A stretch of DNA of 64,000 nucleotides, taken from Bryum argenteum. Lineage: Eukaryota > Streptophyta > Bryopsida > Bryales > Bryaceae. The DNA is taken from the NCBI GenBank assembly GCA_037043015.1, contig CM073326.1, positions 5,553,845 through 5,617,844 of the forward strand, given 5' to 3'. Within the stretch, counting starts at the first letter, position 1; every line of letters begins with the position of its first letter. The notes below the pieces were generated by a model. It made no database searches. It was given only the letters and a program-made list of their open reading frames with translations, and had not been told where the DNA came from. A program made the position numbers and the translations under genes. Positions 10,831-22,052 of the stretch are shown here, piece by piece.

Positions 10831-11426
10831 GATCAGATACAACCTTAAATTACACAAAAATTACTTTGTTGAAAAGAACCAATTGCTATTTCACTGCACT
10901 ATAACCAACTGTAGTCTTTTGCAGTAAAACCAACTGCCGCCTAGAATATCGTACTCCTGGCGGCTTTCCTAAGCAAGTGATTAAGCGATAATAATGTGAT
11001 GAGCTTCCCCTTCCATACAACTTTTAATTTACCTTGTGCTTTGAACATCACACTGAAATTTTCTACAAAGTTTTTAGGAATTGCACTCCGTCATATTAAC
11101 TTCACTTCATCTTTGTGCAGCAGCAGGTTTGTATTCTTACGCTGGTGCTGGAAGGTTGTTGAGAGCGACGACGAGCACTGAGGGAGGTCGGAGGCAAGAG
11201 CAGCATGTGCGACCTTCGGAGCCCGGAGAGAGCGTCATCGGAAGCGGGAGAGTAAAAGAGCAGGGATGCTCCAACCCTCGTGAGCGGGCTGTAAGCGGGT
11301 CGTCTGGCCTGCCGAGCCCTTGCAAGTGCGGGCATGGATGGGTAAAACTTCGATTTCTGTTTCTAAACCAGTATTTTGGGAGCTCCGATATTGCGGAGAT
11401 GCAAATCACGTAATAATGTTTCACTA
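10831..11426. other. Intergenic between receptor copies, with a GC-rich patch
   Basis: From about 11,100 to 11,340 the base composition turns GC-rich, with overlapping open frames on both strands (77-110 codons). None shows a recognisable domain. It may be inserted foreign cargo, but no terminal repeats were found. Confidence 0.35.
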
Positions 11427-11509
11427 TCAGCTCCTTAGCGCCATTGTTTTCCTGTAGAAACAACACAGTGCAAGTTCCGATGCTCCGGCAGTGATTCGTT
11501 GAAACTTAC

Positions 11510-11865
11510 TCTCGCACGTAGCCGATCTTGTAATTTGGGTTTGATTCGAATGATTGATCAGCAGCATAAATTCTCCTCATACTAGCACAAGGAGGATCAC
11601 TAGAAGCAGGCAAGTTCTCACTCCACCACAAATCATCCACCACATACCCCCAATTCTTGATTGTGCTTTCATGAGGCCAAATACCAATATAGCCATTTGC
11701 CTCAGATTCGATTAAGAGATGAGCTGACGGATGGACTGCTTACTGCACCTCCTTGCAACTCTCACACATGTCAAAATCAACACATGTATTGCAATAGTAA
11801 CCGCGTTCAGATATGACTTTGTTGCAGATATCACAGGTTCTCCTGCGCGTACCAAAGCCGTTGAC
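11510..11865 (-). other. Exon 6 of the receptor locus: ZZ-type zinc finger plus Trp-rich C-terminal segment
   Basis: After the splice the frame reads TCDICNKVISERGYYCNTC then VDFDMCESCKEVQ. The CxxC-x10-CxxC-x5-CxxC spacing and the D(F/Y)DxC core match the ZZ zinc finger. The final zinc-binding HxxxH is present as AVHPSAH, but a TAA codon (11,742-11,740) separates it from the rest; the 38.7-kb copy has CAA at that place. The frame then continues ESTIKNWGYVVDDLWWSEN, RRIYAADQSFESNPNYKIGY and joins a 25-nt last exon ending at TGA 11,429-11,427. Four copies of this exon exist in the window. ZZ fingers elsewhere bind peptides or modified histone tails; the role here is unknown. Confidence 0.75.
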
Positions 11866-11946
11866 CTGCAACACCCACAATCGTTAGGAAGCTCGAGGAA
11901 AAGGAATGATAGTAAGCTCTTCAATAATTGAAAAAGTGGAACTTAC

Positions 11947-12636
11947 AGTAGAGAAAAGGGCTCTGCCATTGACTTCAACAGGAATAGGTTGATACACAGT
12001 TTGTCCAAAAACTTCAACAGGCATATCACCATCATTATTTTCAATGGTGAATCTGATGTGACGATTTTCAGTGAATGCTTGACAAACTTTTGGAAAAGGT
12101 TGTGCTCCGAAACTGCTGCTTAAATTATCTCTCAAGACTAGATTGTGAAATGGATCTTCCGATGTATTGTTGTCGTAAGCTACATGAATGTGTCCTTGCA
12201 TGACTATGATTTCAAATGTACCATAAATGGAGAGTGTGTCAACACAAAGCTTGTCACCCGAATTCAGACTTTGAATGAGCCGGTGTGATCTGCGTAATGT
12301 ACACAAGTACACCTCATCCCTATGGTCTGCCTTGCGCATTGGGAAAAGCTCACTTCTGAACACTTCTACATCTGATCCTTCTTCAGATCGTACAATTCGC
12401 GCTTTGAAGTTACACTTGTAAAAGCAACGCCCATGATAATCGGTTAAGTCAGACCAACCTGAGTCACGTGCCACCACCGTAATGACAATGGCTGCAATAC
12501 CGCTCCCTATGATTACAGTTTCCATGCACAACTCAGTTCTGTCTGGTGATGAAGATATCTTTTTGGTCATCAAATTCTTAACAAACCCCATGGCATGGTC
12601 ATAGTAGCTGACCACTTGTGGAAATGAAGCTCCAAC
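11947..12636 (-). other. Exon 5 of the receptor locus: conserved post-LRR region
   Basis: 230 codons from acceptor 12637 to donor GTAAGT at 11946, open throughout. It reads VGASFPQVVSYYDHAMG, then VITVVARDSGWSDLTDYHG, VYLCTLRRSHRLIQSL, NSGDKLCVDTLSIYG and VMQGHIHVAYD, ending NGRALFST. The SGWSD...HG segment with a later SLNSGDKL and mainly alternating hydrophobic residues suggests a beta-sandwich; it recalls the DQGWSD-type segments of some plant and fungal proteins. That resemblance is from memory and tentative. The exon is also present, decayed, at 9.8-10.8 kb and 49.3-50.0 kb, so it is part of the family architecture. Confidence 0.6.
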
Positions 12637-12781
12637 CTGAAAAACTCCTCATATACATTCAACTTATAAATGTTAGAACTTGAAATCTCAATTCAGCATT
12701 CAATATTGCAAACAATGCTTTCCGTGAGTTTCCACTGCATATGAGTGATATGACAAGAATCCAGAGGACTTTGATTTATAC

Positions 12782-14471
12782 CTGGTTCCAATCGCTGTTA
12801 TACTTTACGCACACTCCACTCCCACTTACATAGCACTGTGTCATTGTTGATTCGAAAAGATCAATTTGCAGTTCCGACAGACTACAGCACCCACTCACGT
12901 TCAATATCTCAAGGAACTTTGCATGTTCCACCCCTTCCAACTTAGTCAAGCTTGTGCAGTTGCACAAGGTGAGTTCTCTCAGCTCCGATAGGTCTTTGAC
13001 GGAAATTCTCACCACCTTGGGGCAATCCCCAAGGTCCAGCCATTCAAGGGACACGGGCAGAGATTCAACATTGACAAGATTCGGGCATCCTTGAATATCG
13101 AGGAACTGCAAGCTTGTCAAATCCTTGAGGCTACAAGGCAGCTTTGATAACTTATTCCTCTGCATGCCAAGGTACCATGATAAATTCTGCAAGCCTCCAA
13201 AGCTGCATGGTATATCTCCGTCTTCAATGGGACACCCATCTAGGTCTAGCTAGGAAAGATTCTGCAACTGTCCAAAGTTGTTTGGTAGCTTTCTAATCAT
13301 AAGGCTCTTGTTTAGGCTGAGATGATTGAGTCTTTGTAGGTCTCCAAAACTGTCCAAAAGGCTCTCTAATTGGTTGCAGTCCGATAGAATGAGGCTAGAT
13401 AGATTCTTAAGATACCCAATGTCACTAGACAACTCTCGGATAGCTGTGTGTTGTGCATAAAAGTTTTGCAACTGCGTTAGTTCCTTCACAGACCTCGGCA
13501 ACTGGGATAAAGATTTGCATTCACGCACGTCCAGCCAATTCAAACGAGTTAACATGGAGAAAGAATCAGGTAAGGCAGTTAAACTCGAAACTCCCCTAGC
13601 AGAGAATCTAACCAATGCCCTAAGATTCCCAAAATTTGCTGGCAGATTTTGTATCTTGACGCATCCGTTTATGGAGAATGTCTCGAGAACTGGCAGCTTC
13701 ACCACACCATCAGGCAAGGCCTTCAAGCACTTGCAGTTACTCAAGTTCAAACTTTTGAGTCCCTTCAGTTCGCAAAGAGAACTTGGTAGAGATATTAGCT
13801 TCTTGCAGTTCTCCAAATCGAGTCTCCTTAACCTCGTCAGTAACTTGATATTTTCTGGAATCTTTTGTAGTGAAGTGCAGTTCTTAAGGATCAGAGTCTT
13901 CAGTATCCTCGGAACCTGCATTTAGGTATAGTCAAACACAATCAAAACCACCTTAATAGTGCGAACTGTACGATGAAATAAACACCAATTATGGCAAAGT
14001 GACTCCGCAACAACAATGAAGTGTACAGAAGAAAACTCAATTAATCTGCAACCACCTTACTAACCATGCAGACTCACTCTAATTTTGTTTTTCAAAATTA
14101 TAAATTTTGTACTCAATCGCCAATTTACTAACTATTCTACGTGCATGTCTCTAAAGGTTTTAAGTGGGAATTGGACTCAAATTGTATACCTGAAATGCAT
14201 CATGTTCTGCCCATAACTGAGTGAGACTCTTACTCTCTGAAAGATCCAAAACTACCATGTTTGAGCAATACAGCTCCAAAGGTAGGCTCCAAAGAAATAA
14301 ATTCTTCCACTGCATCCAACGGATCTTTTTGGGCATTTGAGAAAAGTCTCCCTCTATACGAACTCCATCTAATAGCAGAAAGTGAATCTCGGTCATGTTC
14401 CGAAATGCTGAAGTCGTGAATGTCTTCCCATTCAACCCAACCAACGATAGGCCTCGAACTTCCTTTGCCCC
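12782..14471 (-). other. LRR exons 3 and 4 of the receptor locus
   Basis: Exon 3 (14471-14190, 94 codons) begins GAKEVRGLSL, followed by FSQMPKKIRWMQWKN and VVLDLSESKSL, the usual junction between NB-ARC and LRR. Exon 4 (13915-12782, 378 codons) carries about 14 leucine-rich repeats of the plant type (LxxLxxLxLxxCxxLxxLP), for example LRRLDLENCKKLISLP. One repeat contains the TAG at 13,252-13,250. The matching position in the 50.6-kb copy is a Ser codon in LCSLDL, so the stop looks like a single TCG-to-TAG change. Repeats resume in frame directly after it. Confidence 0.85.
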
Positions 14472-16046
14472 CTGAATGAGCACAAGGTACCAATATTGAG
14501 TAAATGAGAGAAGATTTATACCTACATCTCAAGAAGACGTGGTTACTTACAACACACTAACTGTAACCAAGAATCACGATATGAGTGGCGTTATTCATGA
14601 AAAGTTAGAAATACTTTTCTATTTCAGTTAAGAAATGCTGTTCTGTAATGCAACAAATGAACACACAAATTGATGGTTAAGGGAAAGTCAATAACTGTCA
14701 AATACTGTACCCTCAACATGTCTTGGAACTCGAGTTTCCAACCTCTCTCTAGACTCTCGCATTTTGAGCTTTCTAATAGTAATTTTGGCAAGTTGCTCGA
14801 GATTTTATGATGAATTTTTATTTTGTTTACGAGAGATATATTGCTCTCATTTTGACTCAATATAGAATCTTATATTTTTCTTCCATTTCTATGTTGCTTA
14901 CGTAATGACTAACAAGCTCAATTTCCATGCAATAAGGTTACTATTAAATATGAGATTTCATTCAGTCTAGAGTATGAGATTTGAAAAAAGTCTAGAGTAT
15001 GAGATTTGGAAAAAGTTTGAAGTCAGGAGTATCACTAATCCCGAGCACTTGCTTGCACATTATGTTAGTTGTAGACATATTCTATAAAATTGTGAGAAAT
15101 AAAATTTGATGTACATGTAACCTTCTCAATAATTCTTCAACTAAACTTTGTGAGATTCTAAAAATTGTAAATGTTGAAACTTATGTGCCAAATGGTGTAC
15201 AAAACACTATTCGATGGCTACCAAATTCTCCACACCACATTTCCATAGAGAACATGTGCAAGCACAATAAAACAAGGAGATAGACCACAAAATAAAATCT
15301 AAACATGCACATCAACCAATTTTGCAAAGAAGGATATACCTCATGAAAGGATTAGAAAATTGGTTTTATTTCAATGCCTAACCGAAACAAAGCAATTGGA
15401 GGTGCTAGAACTTGGTGGTAGTAGGTGCTTCACTTTATTATAGTATTGTTGCTAGTGAGAAAGACATGTTGTAAATTCCATATCATATTGGGCGTCTACA
15501 ATACCATAATCTTGTGACGATGCCTCATTTCGCTATGTTTGATCAAATTTAGATTCCTGAGTCTTGAATATGAATGAGTAAAATAGTATATATACTTAAG
15601 ACCCACAAAGAAGAGAATTTTTAACTAAATAGTGTTGCATCTTTATATTACCAAGGATGTGAACAACAATATACTCTATACATTGATTATACCAAATTTT
15701 GAAAAATCATCACATATAATTCTTAAATTATTTCTTGTGGAATTAAGAGAATATAATAAGATATTTCTCCAAACTAGACTTCTCATTTTTACACACTAAT
15801 ACTTTACATACACATGAGGGATCCGTAATCCAAAGGATATACTGAGATAAACTTGGTACAATTCTCTTACAATGGAATTCATTCAAAGAGTTTCAAAAAT
15901 TCCAAAGGCAACTCCTGCACATTTTGAAGTGTATTATACATCAAAACTTGTAATATACATACCTGCTCTTCATTTAGTACATCCTCAACATCAGTAGGAT
16001 CCCACAAGTGGCTATATTGTCCAAGCCCGAGTGCTTTTCCATCTCC

Positions 16047-17889
16047 TCACTCATCTTCAACCATCTTTCTACCCATCTCTTGGATGAGGCCATGCATGGT
16101 CAATCTTCCGCCATCGTTCACTTTGACAAGAGACTTATTTATTAAAGTTTGCAAGGAGCCCTTCACCTTTCTAGATGTCAAACAACGGTTAGGCCTGCAC
16201 AGAGGATTCGAGTCACGTGACGCACAAGACTCCCAAATGTCTAGAGCATCTTCCTTGAGAAGTCCAACCATGAGACATGCGATATCTAAGAACATCATCT
16301 TGTCCGACTTTGAACGAAGTCCCTTGTAGCTTATACTCAATGTGTTGAGGACGTCAAGATTGGGGCTCATTTCTCTAGCTTCCTCTTCCCACTCTGCTTC
16401 CGACCTATTACATAAGTGCTTTCCAATGATTTCCAACGCCAATGGTAATCCCTTACACACATCTACTACTTTTTTTGCGAGAGGGTACAATGGGTGCTCA
16501 TAGTTTGGAATTGATTTGTTTAGGAATGCGTGAACACAAAACAACTCCAATGACTCCTCAACGTTTAGCACCTGCATCTCCAATAAATAGTCGGCTTGAG
16601 GTGCTTCCTTGAAGACCAGATCCAAGACATCCTTGTCACGTGATGTTAAAATGATACGACTTCCACCTCCTAGTTTCTTTAAGTCTGGTACCAGCTCCAT
16701 GAAATGTTCCACATAGGAGATGTCATCTGTTACAACTAGCGCCCGCACACAGACTAGTTTTTTGAAATAACCACGGTACTTTTCAGCCACATTTTTCTCC
16801 TTCTTGCCAAGGAGCTCAAGTATTTGATTTTGCAACTGCGCCACATCTTTACCTTTGCCAAGCTCCAGGAAAGCTTGGTACCCAAATGATCGTTGCATTG
16901 AGAAATGATTGTATAATTCCTTGGCAAGAGTTGTTTTGCCAATGCCACCGGCACCCCAGATACCCAGTATGGCGACATTATCTCCCATCAATTCAAGGTT
17001 ACTCAAAGTAGATTCAAGTAGCTGCTGACGACCAACAATATATGTTGGAACGCATTGTGTCCTATCCACTCGCGTTGAATCAATTATCTCTTCAACTCGA
17101 TCAATAATAGCATTCTTGAGCTCACTTTCATTCCTGCACGCAATCAAGATCCATACAAAATCAACTCATACTTTAGCACTAAGAAAACAACATCTACAAA
17201 GAGATCATACTACTAGCCTCTGTATGTCAATATAGCATGCCCTCGTTCTACTATTAATTGACAACCCAGTATTTCCAAAAAAATATCATTCATGTATGAT
17301 GCTTCAGGACTTACTTGAATTTATCATCTTCAAAGCCCATTATGTCGGCAGCCTCATGAAGAGCTTCCTTCCAAACAGGAATGCACGAGCCTCGACCCCT
17401 CTGCTTGTGGTGCTCGAATGCTTCCTGAAAAGGCCCTCTCTCTACACACCGAATATGTGAAGGAGTCACATTCAAGAAGATAGGTATCAACTTCACGATG
17501 CTACAAGAATCCTTCTTTAAGCACTCCACCATGTCAACTAGCTCGTCCAAGGAATACTTGGACTCTGCGTATCGAGGGGTGAATATTGCCAAGTGAACGC
17601 ACGCATCTTGAATTGCAGCTTTGATCGCCTCGGGGACACACTCCCCCCGCACCAGTCCAGTCTGATCAAAGAAAGGAACGTATTCTCTTAATGTAAGCGC
17701 TTCCGCAAGATGAGAGGCGAAGGCTTTACCATCCGGACCTCGGTGGTTTATGAATATATCAAATTTAGTCCGACGACGTTTGTAACTCTCAGCAATTCCT
17801 AGCAGCCGATGTTCATCAGCACTGGCCTCTTCTGGGACATTTCCGGCTGTGCGTTTCCTCCCTCGACATGAGATCATGAATTTTTCCAT
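16047..17889 (-). CDS. TIR-NB-ARC coding part of the receptor (exons 1-2, to the first stop)
   Basis: This open part would give a 553-residue TIR-NB-ARC protein. Start at ATG 17889 (MEKFMISCRGRKR). Exon 1 encodes the TIR: FDIFINHRGPDGKAFASHL, then LAIFTPRYAESKYSLDEL with the usual conserved Ser-Leu-Asp-Glu-Leu helix that bears the catalytic Glu in TIR NADases. Exon 2 has the P-loop GAGGIGKTT (252-260, Lys258), kinase-2 LVVTDD, RNBS-B GSRIILTSRD, GLPLA in GLPLALEIIGKHL and the TNL-type RNBS-D MFLDIACL. The MHD motif reads MHG, a change at a position that often affects autoactivity in other NLRs. After the stop the frame still reads a typical HLWDPTDVEDVL linker to the LRR. Donor 17314 (GTAAGT) and acceptor 17134 join in phase 2. 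Confidence 0.85.
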
Positions 17890-18168
17890 CTTGATGACGC
17901 TTTACGATACCCTCAAGCGGGCTCAAAAACTGGCTTCTAAATCTCTTTGCTCTGCACCTATTTGAGGATTCAGCGAAAATTTCAAAAATCATTAGCTCCA
18001 AGCTAGGTTAACAGTCTCCTCCACTTGATGCAGACGTCAAGAACATATACCCCCTTTTGAAACAGTACGTTCATCGTCAGGCATCGATATCCTGCTGCCA
18101 GGCCATGCTATTTTCATGTTAGCACCTTTCTTATATAACACTATCAAGACTGCACCATGAATTATCAT

Positions 18169-18233
18169 CACTACTAGAAAAGAGGGGGTAAGCAATGTTT
18201 ATCACATTGATTACCCCCTGTTTTCTAGTAGTG
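18169..18233. mobile_element. 65-bp miniature CACTA element
   Basis: Ends CACTACTAGAAAA and TTTTCTAGTAGTG are perfect inverted repeats of the CACTA (En/Spm) type. The inner arms (GGGGGTAA.CAATG / CATTGATTACCCCC) extend the hairpin almost to the centre. The 3-bp flank CAT is duplicated on both sides, the expected CACTA target duplication. The homologous site in unit 5 (about 51,675) lacks the element. Confidence 0.92.
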
Positions 18234-20846
18234 CATAACTATGCAACCTGTTTGTACCAAATATGGAGGTTGTAAAGCAGATGTGGTAATCTTGACAAAT
18301 TCAATAGAAATTCCACACCGACTACATGAATATTGACTTCAGAGCAACATTTTCAGCTTATCTACTTCAGAATCAGCAAGTTGCAGCTTCAAATTAATAT
18401 CTTCAGCTTCAGTATCACCAAGCCTTGGTGGGCAATGCAAAAGAAGAATGCGATAATCTGTTGACTTCACCTACACAGTTAGGTAGAGGCCGCAGGTTGT
18501 TACAGCTGAAAACACACGCAAAGTGCATCTGGTTCAAGGCCATGATTGTTGCTTGTTGCAACCCCAAGTGAGCAGCTCCGGTACAAATTTGATACAATCA
18601 AAGAAAAAACCTGCACAAACGTGCAAGCTGTCCGTTACTCAGAAGAACTTCAGCCAACAGGGAAGCACTTGTGGCTAAATTTTCCTTGCTTCCGTTAACA
18701 TTTTCTGCTCAAAACCATGCATTCCATGTCTCGAGCCTCGCACACTCAGCAGGTGCTGATGGCTCAAGTGTTTGGGGACATTCTTAACATGTCAAGATTC
18801 GGCATTGAGATCAAATTCTAATCTCTCGATTTCAACTTTGTGGTGGATGAAGAGAAATCAAAGAGCTTGATTGAAACGATATTCTACAGAAATTAAGAGG
18901 ATTTGGGAACTACGTACAAACATATCGCCAAAGATCACTACCGAAGGTTCACTTTGACAGCTAAAGAGACGTACAAACACAGTGGTCATCATGCATCTCG
19001 CACAACCACAAGTGGTAAATCTACCGTCCATGGTTACATGTTGCCAGTAAATCTATCCACAGCGAATTCATCCTTGTATAACCGCAATAATCATATATCT
19101 AGAAGAATCTGAAAGTTTTGTGCCCTTGTTCTTGCCTGACCCTAAGAGAGAAGTTGCGGCTTCATAAGCTTAATCAGAATCGCAACGTAGAAAACAAGCG
19201 TGATCAGGAAGTCACTCACCTTGAGCACATCTCTCCCAGGAAAAATTTCTCTTCGTCTCTCTCGCCATCTCACCTGCTTAAACACGAGAGAAAATCTTGA
19301 ATTGCACAGACTCTTACCCCTTAGCTTCAGTTCTGCAATGGCAATGGTACGTTCCTCAAAAACAACAACCATGTAGCCACTATAACCTACCTCAAATCTG
19401 ATCTTCTGAACTGTCGGTACTGGGAGCTATCGTGCAGAATAACGTTACTTACAGTTGAAATGGCGCAAATCTCCGACTGTGAGTTGGAGCTCTTTTCTTC
19501 TATGAACATGGCGTGTCTTCCTACACACGGAGAAGCAGTCGGGTGGTGGGAAATATCTAACTCCGAACTACTTAGCCAAACTCCGCTCCACGTTGACGAA
19601 TTCTACACTTTCAGCGACCAATTCTTCATTATGAATAACCTGAGCGACTAACGGGCACCTGTCTCATGTGGACGAGTCAAACAAGGTGCTTCTCTAGCAT
19701 CCTCAAATGAAAGCTTCACAGACAAAGTATTTACAATTAGATGAAGACTGTTTATTCAGTAGCTGTACTGTTTCTGTGACGAAAGCCACACTAAAATCAA
19801 TGACTCTGTAGTCCATACTTGTTTACTCCTAGAAAAACTTTACCTCTTTGACTAATTCCAACCGTTGATGATTTGTGAAAAATGCCTAGTTATATTTGAA
19901 AGAAAGAGGACCAGTTCTCGAAGTACTCAATCTGAACATTGCACAAATACTTAATACCTTATACAATCATCAGTTTTAGTTTCGATTTTAACTACAGACC
20001 ACAAGAATTCTGAATTGATATGTCAAAAAATTGCATCACAAATCCTAAAAAGTATCAATCAGTATATAAGAAATCGTTCACGACTGTTACTTGAGACAAA
20101 TTGCCACAAGAGTAATTAGGAATCAAACTCTAGATATTCATCAATTCATGATATTTATTTTGCATGTATAATTCAAGTTGTTGCCTAGATAGATAGAAAC
20201 TCCGGTCCTTTCTAAGGGGCCCGCGTGAATGAAGTGTCCGTTCGTGATGCTAATATCCCGATGGCCACCGGACAAGGGGAAATTAGAACAATACTACTAT
20301 TTGTTGCCTAACTCTACATATGCAAGAGAATAAGTGACATATCTTGAATCTCATAATAACAATATTTGTGTACTACTGGTTCCTAGATTTTGCCTCCTAT
20401 TTGTTTGAATCATATTCCAAACTGTAAGGAGCAACAAGAACAACAATTAATGAAGTAAAATCATGTCTCTTATCCATGTAACTTTTCCAACATTGACTTT
20501 TGAGCTTGTCATGGGATGAAATTCTTCTCTAAGTGACTTTTACTCGTGGATATGTGTACTATAAAATGCCAATAAAAGCATCCTTGCATCTGATGTAACA
20601 ACAATGTGATACTTGATACAATCTGAAGAATTCTGCATACCATTTTATAGTATTTCATGACTCTGTTGTTGATAGTAGCATTATACCTTATTAGTCTTCT
20701 CCTCATTCTCTTCTCCTCATTCGTGAAGCTTACATGAGGTGTAGCAACGTTGAGGTTTTGTTTCTATCGTTACTGTGGCCATAATGGAAGACAAATTGTG
20801 CTTCGAACATCCATTGCACACCATAGCCAAACCCTGACCAGAAAAA
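18234..20846. other. Unit 1 spacer between receptor and metallothionein, no confirmed gene
   Basis: The sequence is shared with unit 5 (51.6-54.3 kb) and partly with units 2, 3 and 4. On the minus strand several splice-donor-like sites are conserved between units, for example CAAG|GTGAGT at 19,220 and TTCAACT|GTAAGT near 19,455. These could be untranslated leader exons of the receptor gene. A short ATG-led frame at 19,268-19,220 (MARETKRNF...) is also kept in units 2 and 5 but differs by 2 nt in unit 1, so coding is doubtful. Confidence 0.4.
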
Positions 20847-20849
20847 TTA

Positions 20850-21392
20850 AGGTACAGACACCCATACCAGTTAGCACCCCCATGACCGGTAAGTAGGTAT
20901 TCTCACTGCCGCGCATGGCTGAACCAAAAAGAGATAATTTTATCCGTCAAGAGTGCGGTGCATGATCTCATAGTGGAGGGGAGGTAGCCGAAACTGGTGC
21001 ACTCAAATACGGAAATTGCTAATTACCAAATACGGAAATATGGCTATGGCTAGAATTGGGGGCTTCTAAGTTAGCTTTGTGGTCCAGACTTGTCCGTTTA
21101 AGGTTTCTCCATGCTCCATTTGCATGATGTCTGTTATGGTTTCTCAGCAATGGATTTTCCTTCACTGCTTTTATTCCTATCCAAAATGGGTGAAGCTATA
21201 TGGCGGTTGTGTGTCTGGGCTACTTTTTGACTCAAAAATTTGTAGTAATTTCAGATTTCCTTGAAAAAAAAATTAAAAATTTCCATTCTTCATGAACCTT
21301 ATTTCCCTACAAAGGAAAAATAACTGCTCCTTCATAATCACAGCCACTCCATGCTCAAATGCTTAAGTTCTCCGTTATAGGTGCCTGTACCT
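20850..21392. mobile_element. About 543-bp DNA transposon insertion with TA/TTA target duplication
   Basis: The left end AGGTACAGACACCCATA mirrors the right end (TATAGGTGCCTGTACCT). The flanks are ATTA and TTACGTCG. Units 3, 4 and 5 have an uninterrupted AATTACGTC at this place, so the borders are well fixed. The duplication reads TA (Tc1/mariner) or TTA (PIF/Harbinger) depending on how one base is assigned. No transposase is encoded. The element arrived after the units separated. Confidence 0.75.
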
Positions 21393-21530
21393 TACGTCGC
21401 ATCCAGACAGTTGAGTGATACCAATGCCACTCGAGGATTATCTTTCTAATCAGCGCTTTCGTGATCGTCACTCAGTTTACGAATCTTTACGGTGTGGGCA
21501 CTTCGGCGATATTCGCGCATTTGCAGATTT

Positions 21531-21770
21531 TACGTAATTGACGATCGTGCTTAACAGTTGTAAGCCAAATTTAGAGAAAGAACCGAATCAGGTGATTCCC
21601 GCCATTAATGAGCTTGTGTCTGAGAGCTGACATCCAGATCCGCCCTTGAACAAGCAACACCAGCAATTGACGAGCAATCGAACAAAGCAACGCCAGCAAT
21701 CGAACAAGCGACATCAGCAATTTCTGGAGGTCAAAGTGCAATTCGTTGTGTGTAGCTAGCCATGATCTGT
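21531..21770 (+). repeat. Conserved block 3' of every metallothionein gene
   Basis: This block recurs at 34,840-35,060, 39,815-40,045, 45,100-45,300 and 54,475-54,680, always about 300 bp beyond the metallothionein stop codon. It starts near TTGACGATCGTGCTTAACAG and contains short repeats of the AACAAGCAACACCAGCAA type, whose number differs between units. A plus-strand frame is open in units 3 and 5 (Gln/Asn-rich, QQSNKRHQQFLE) but has a TGA in units 1, 2 and 4 and no ATG start. Coding is therefore unlikely; a 3'-flanking or transcribed non-coding role is possible. Confidence 0.6.
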
Positions 21771-22052
21771 TTGATAGTTGAGGAGATTAAGTAGAGTAGA
21801 AGGTGCAGTACAGAGCAATCTTTCAGAAAATAGTGACGGATAACAAAGGTGATGCGGTCACGATTTATTTATGAGAACAGCGTCCGATTGTTCTGTGATT
21901 GAAAGATATCACATTATGACAGACATCATCACAGCACATGTTGTAAGCTACAACGGCGATAACGTCGTTATATAGTAAACTGAAGATCCGCACAACGATG
22001 TAGAGCTGCAATTTTCTTCAGGGGAGCCGCCATGGCGATCGGCTGCCTGAAT

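Larger units (their letters stand above)
11427..17889 (-). pseudogene. Full-length TIR-NB-ARC-LRR receptor locus with C-terminal ZZ finger, three in-frame nonsense codons
   Basis: Seven exons (minus): 17889-17315, 17133-15963, 14471-14190, 13915-12782, 12636-11947, 11865-11510, 11451-11427, giving 1,411 codons. Every intron is GT-AG and phases match throughout. Order: TIR (about 40-190), NB-ARC (about 223-560), LRR (583-1054), a conserved unnamed region (1055-1284), ZZ zinc finger (1295-1338), and a Trp-rich C-terminal segment. The frame is interrupted by TGA at codon 554 (16,049-16,047), TAG at 898 (13,252-13,250) and TAA at 1326 (11,742-11,740). Sister copies have sense codons at the last two sites. 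No frameshift is seen. It could be a recent pseudogene, a locus now expressing only a TIR-NB-ARC protein, or an allele polymorphic for the stops. Family role: intracellular immune receptor with TIR NADase signalling. Confidence 0.85.

Noticed and set aside
13515-13925. 136-codon plus-strand frame
   Set aside because: Antisense shadow of the LRR exon.
14940-15020. Duplicated AGTCTAGAGTATGAGATTTG as a regulatory element
   Set aside because: A two-copy slippage repeat inside a receptor intron; nothing suggests function.
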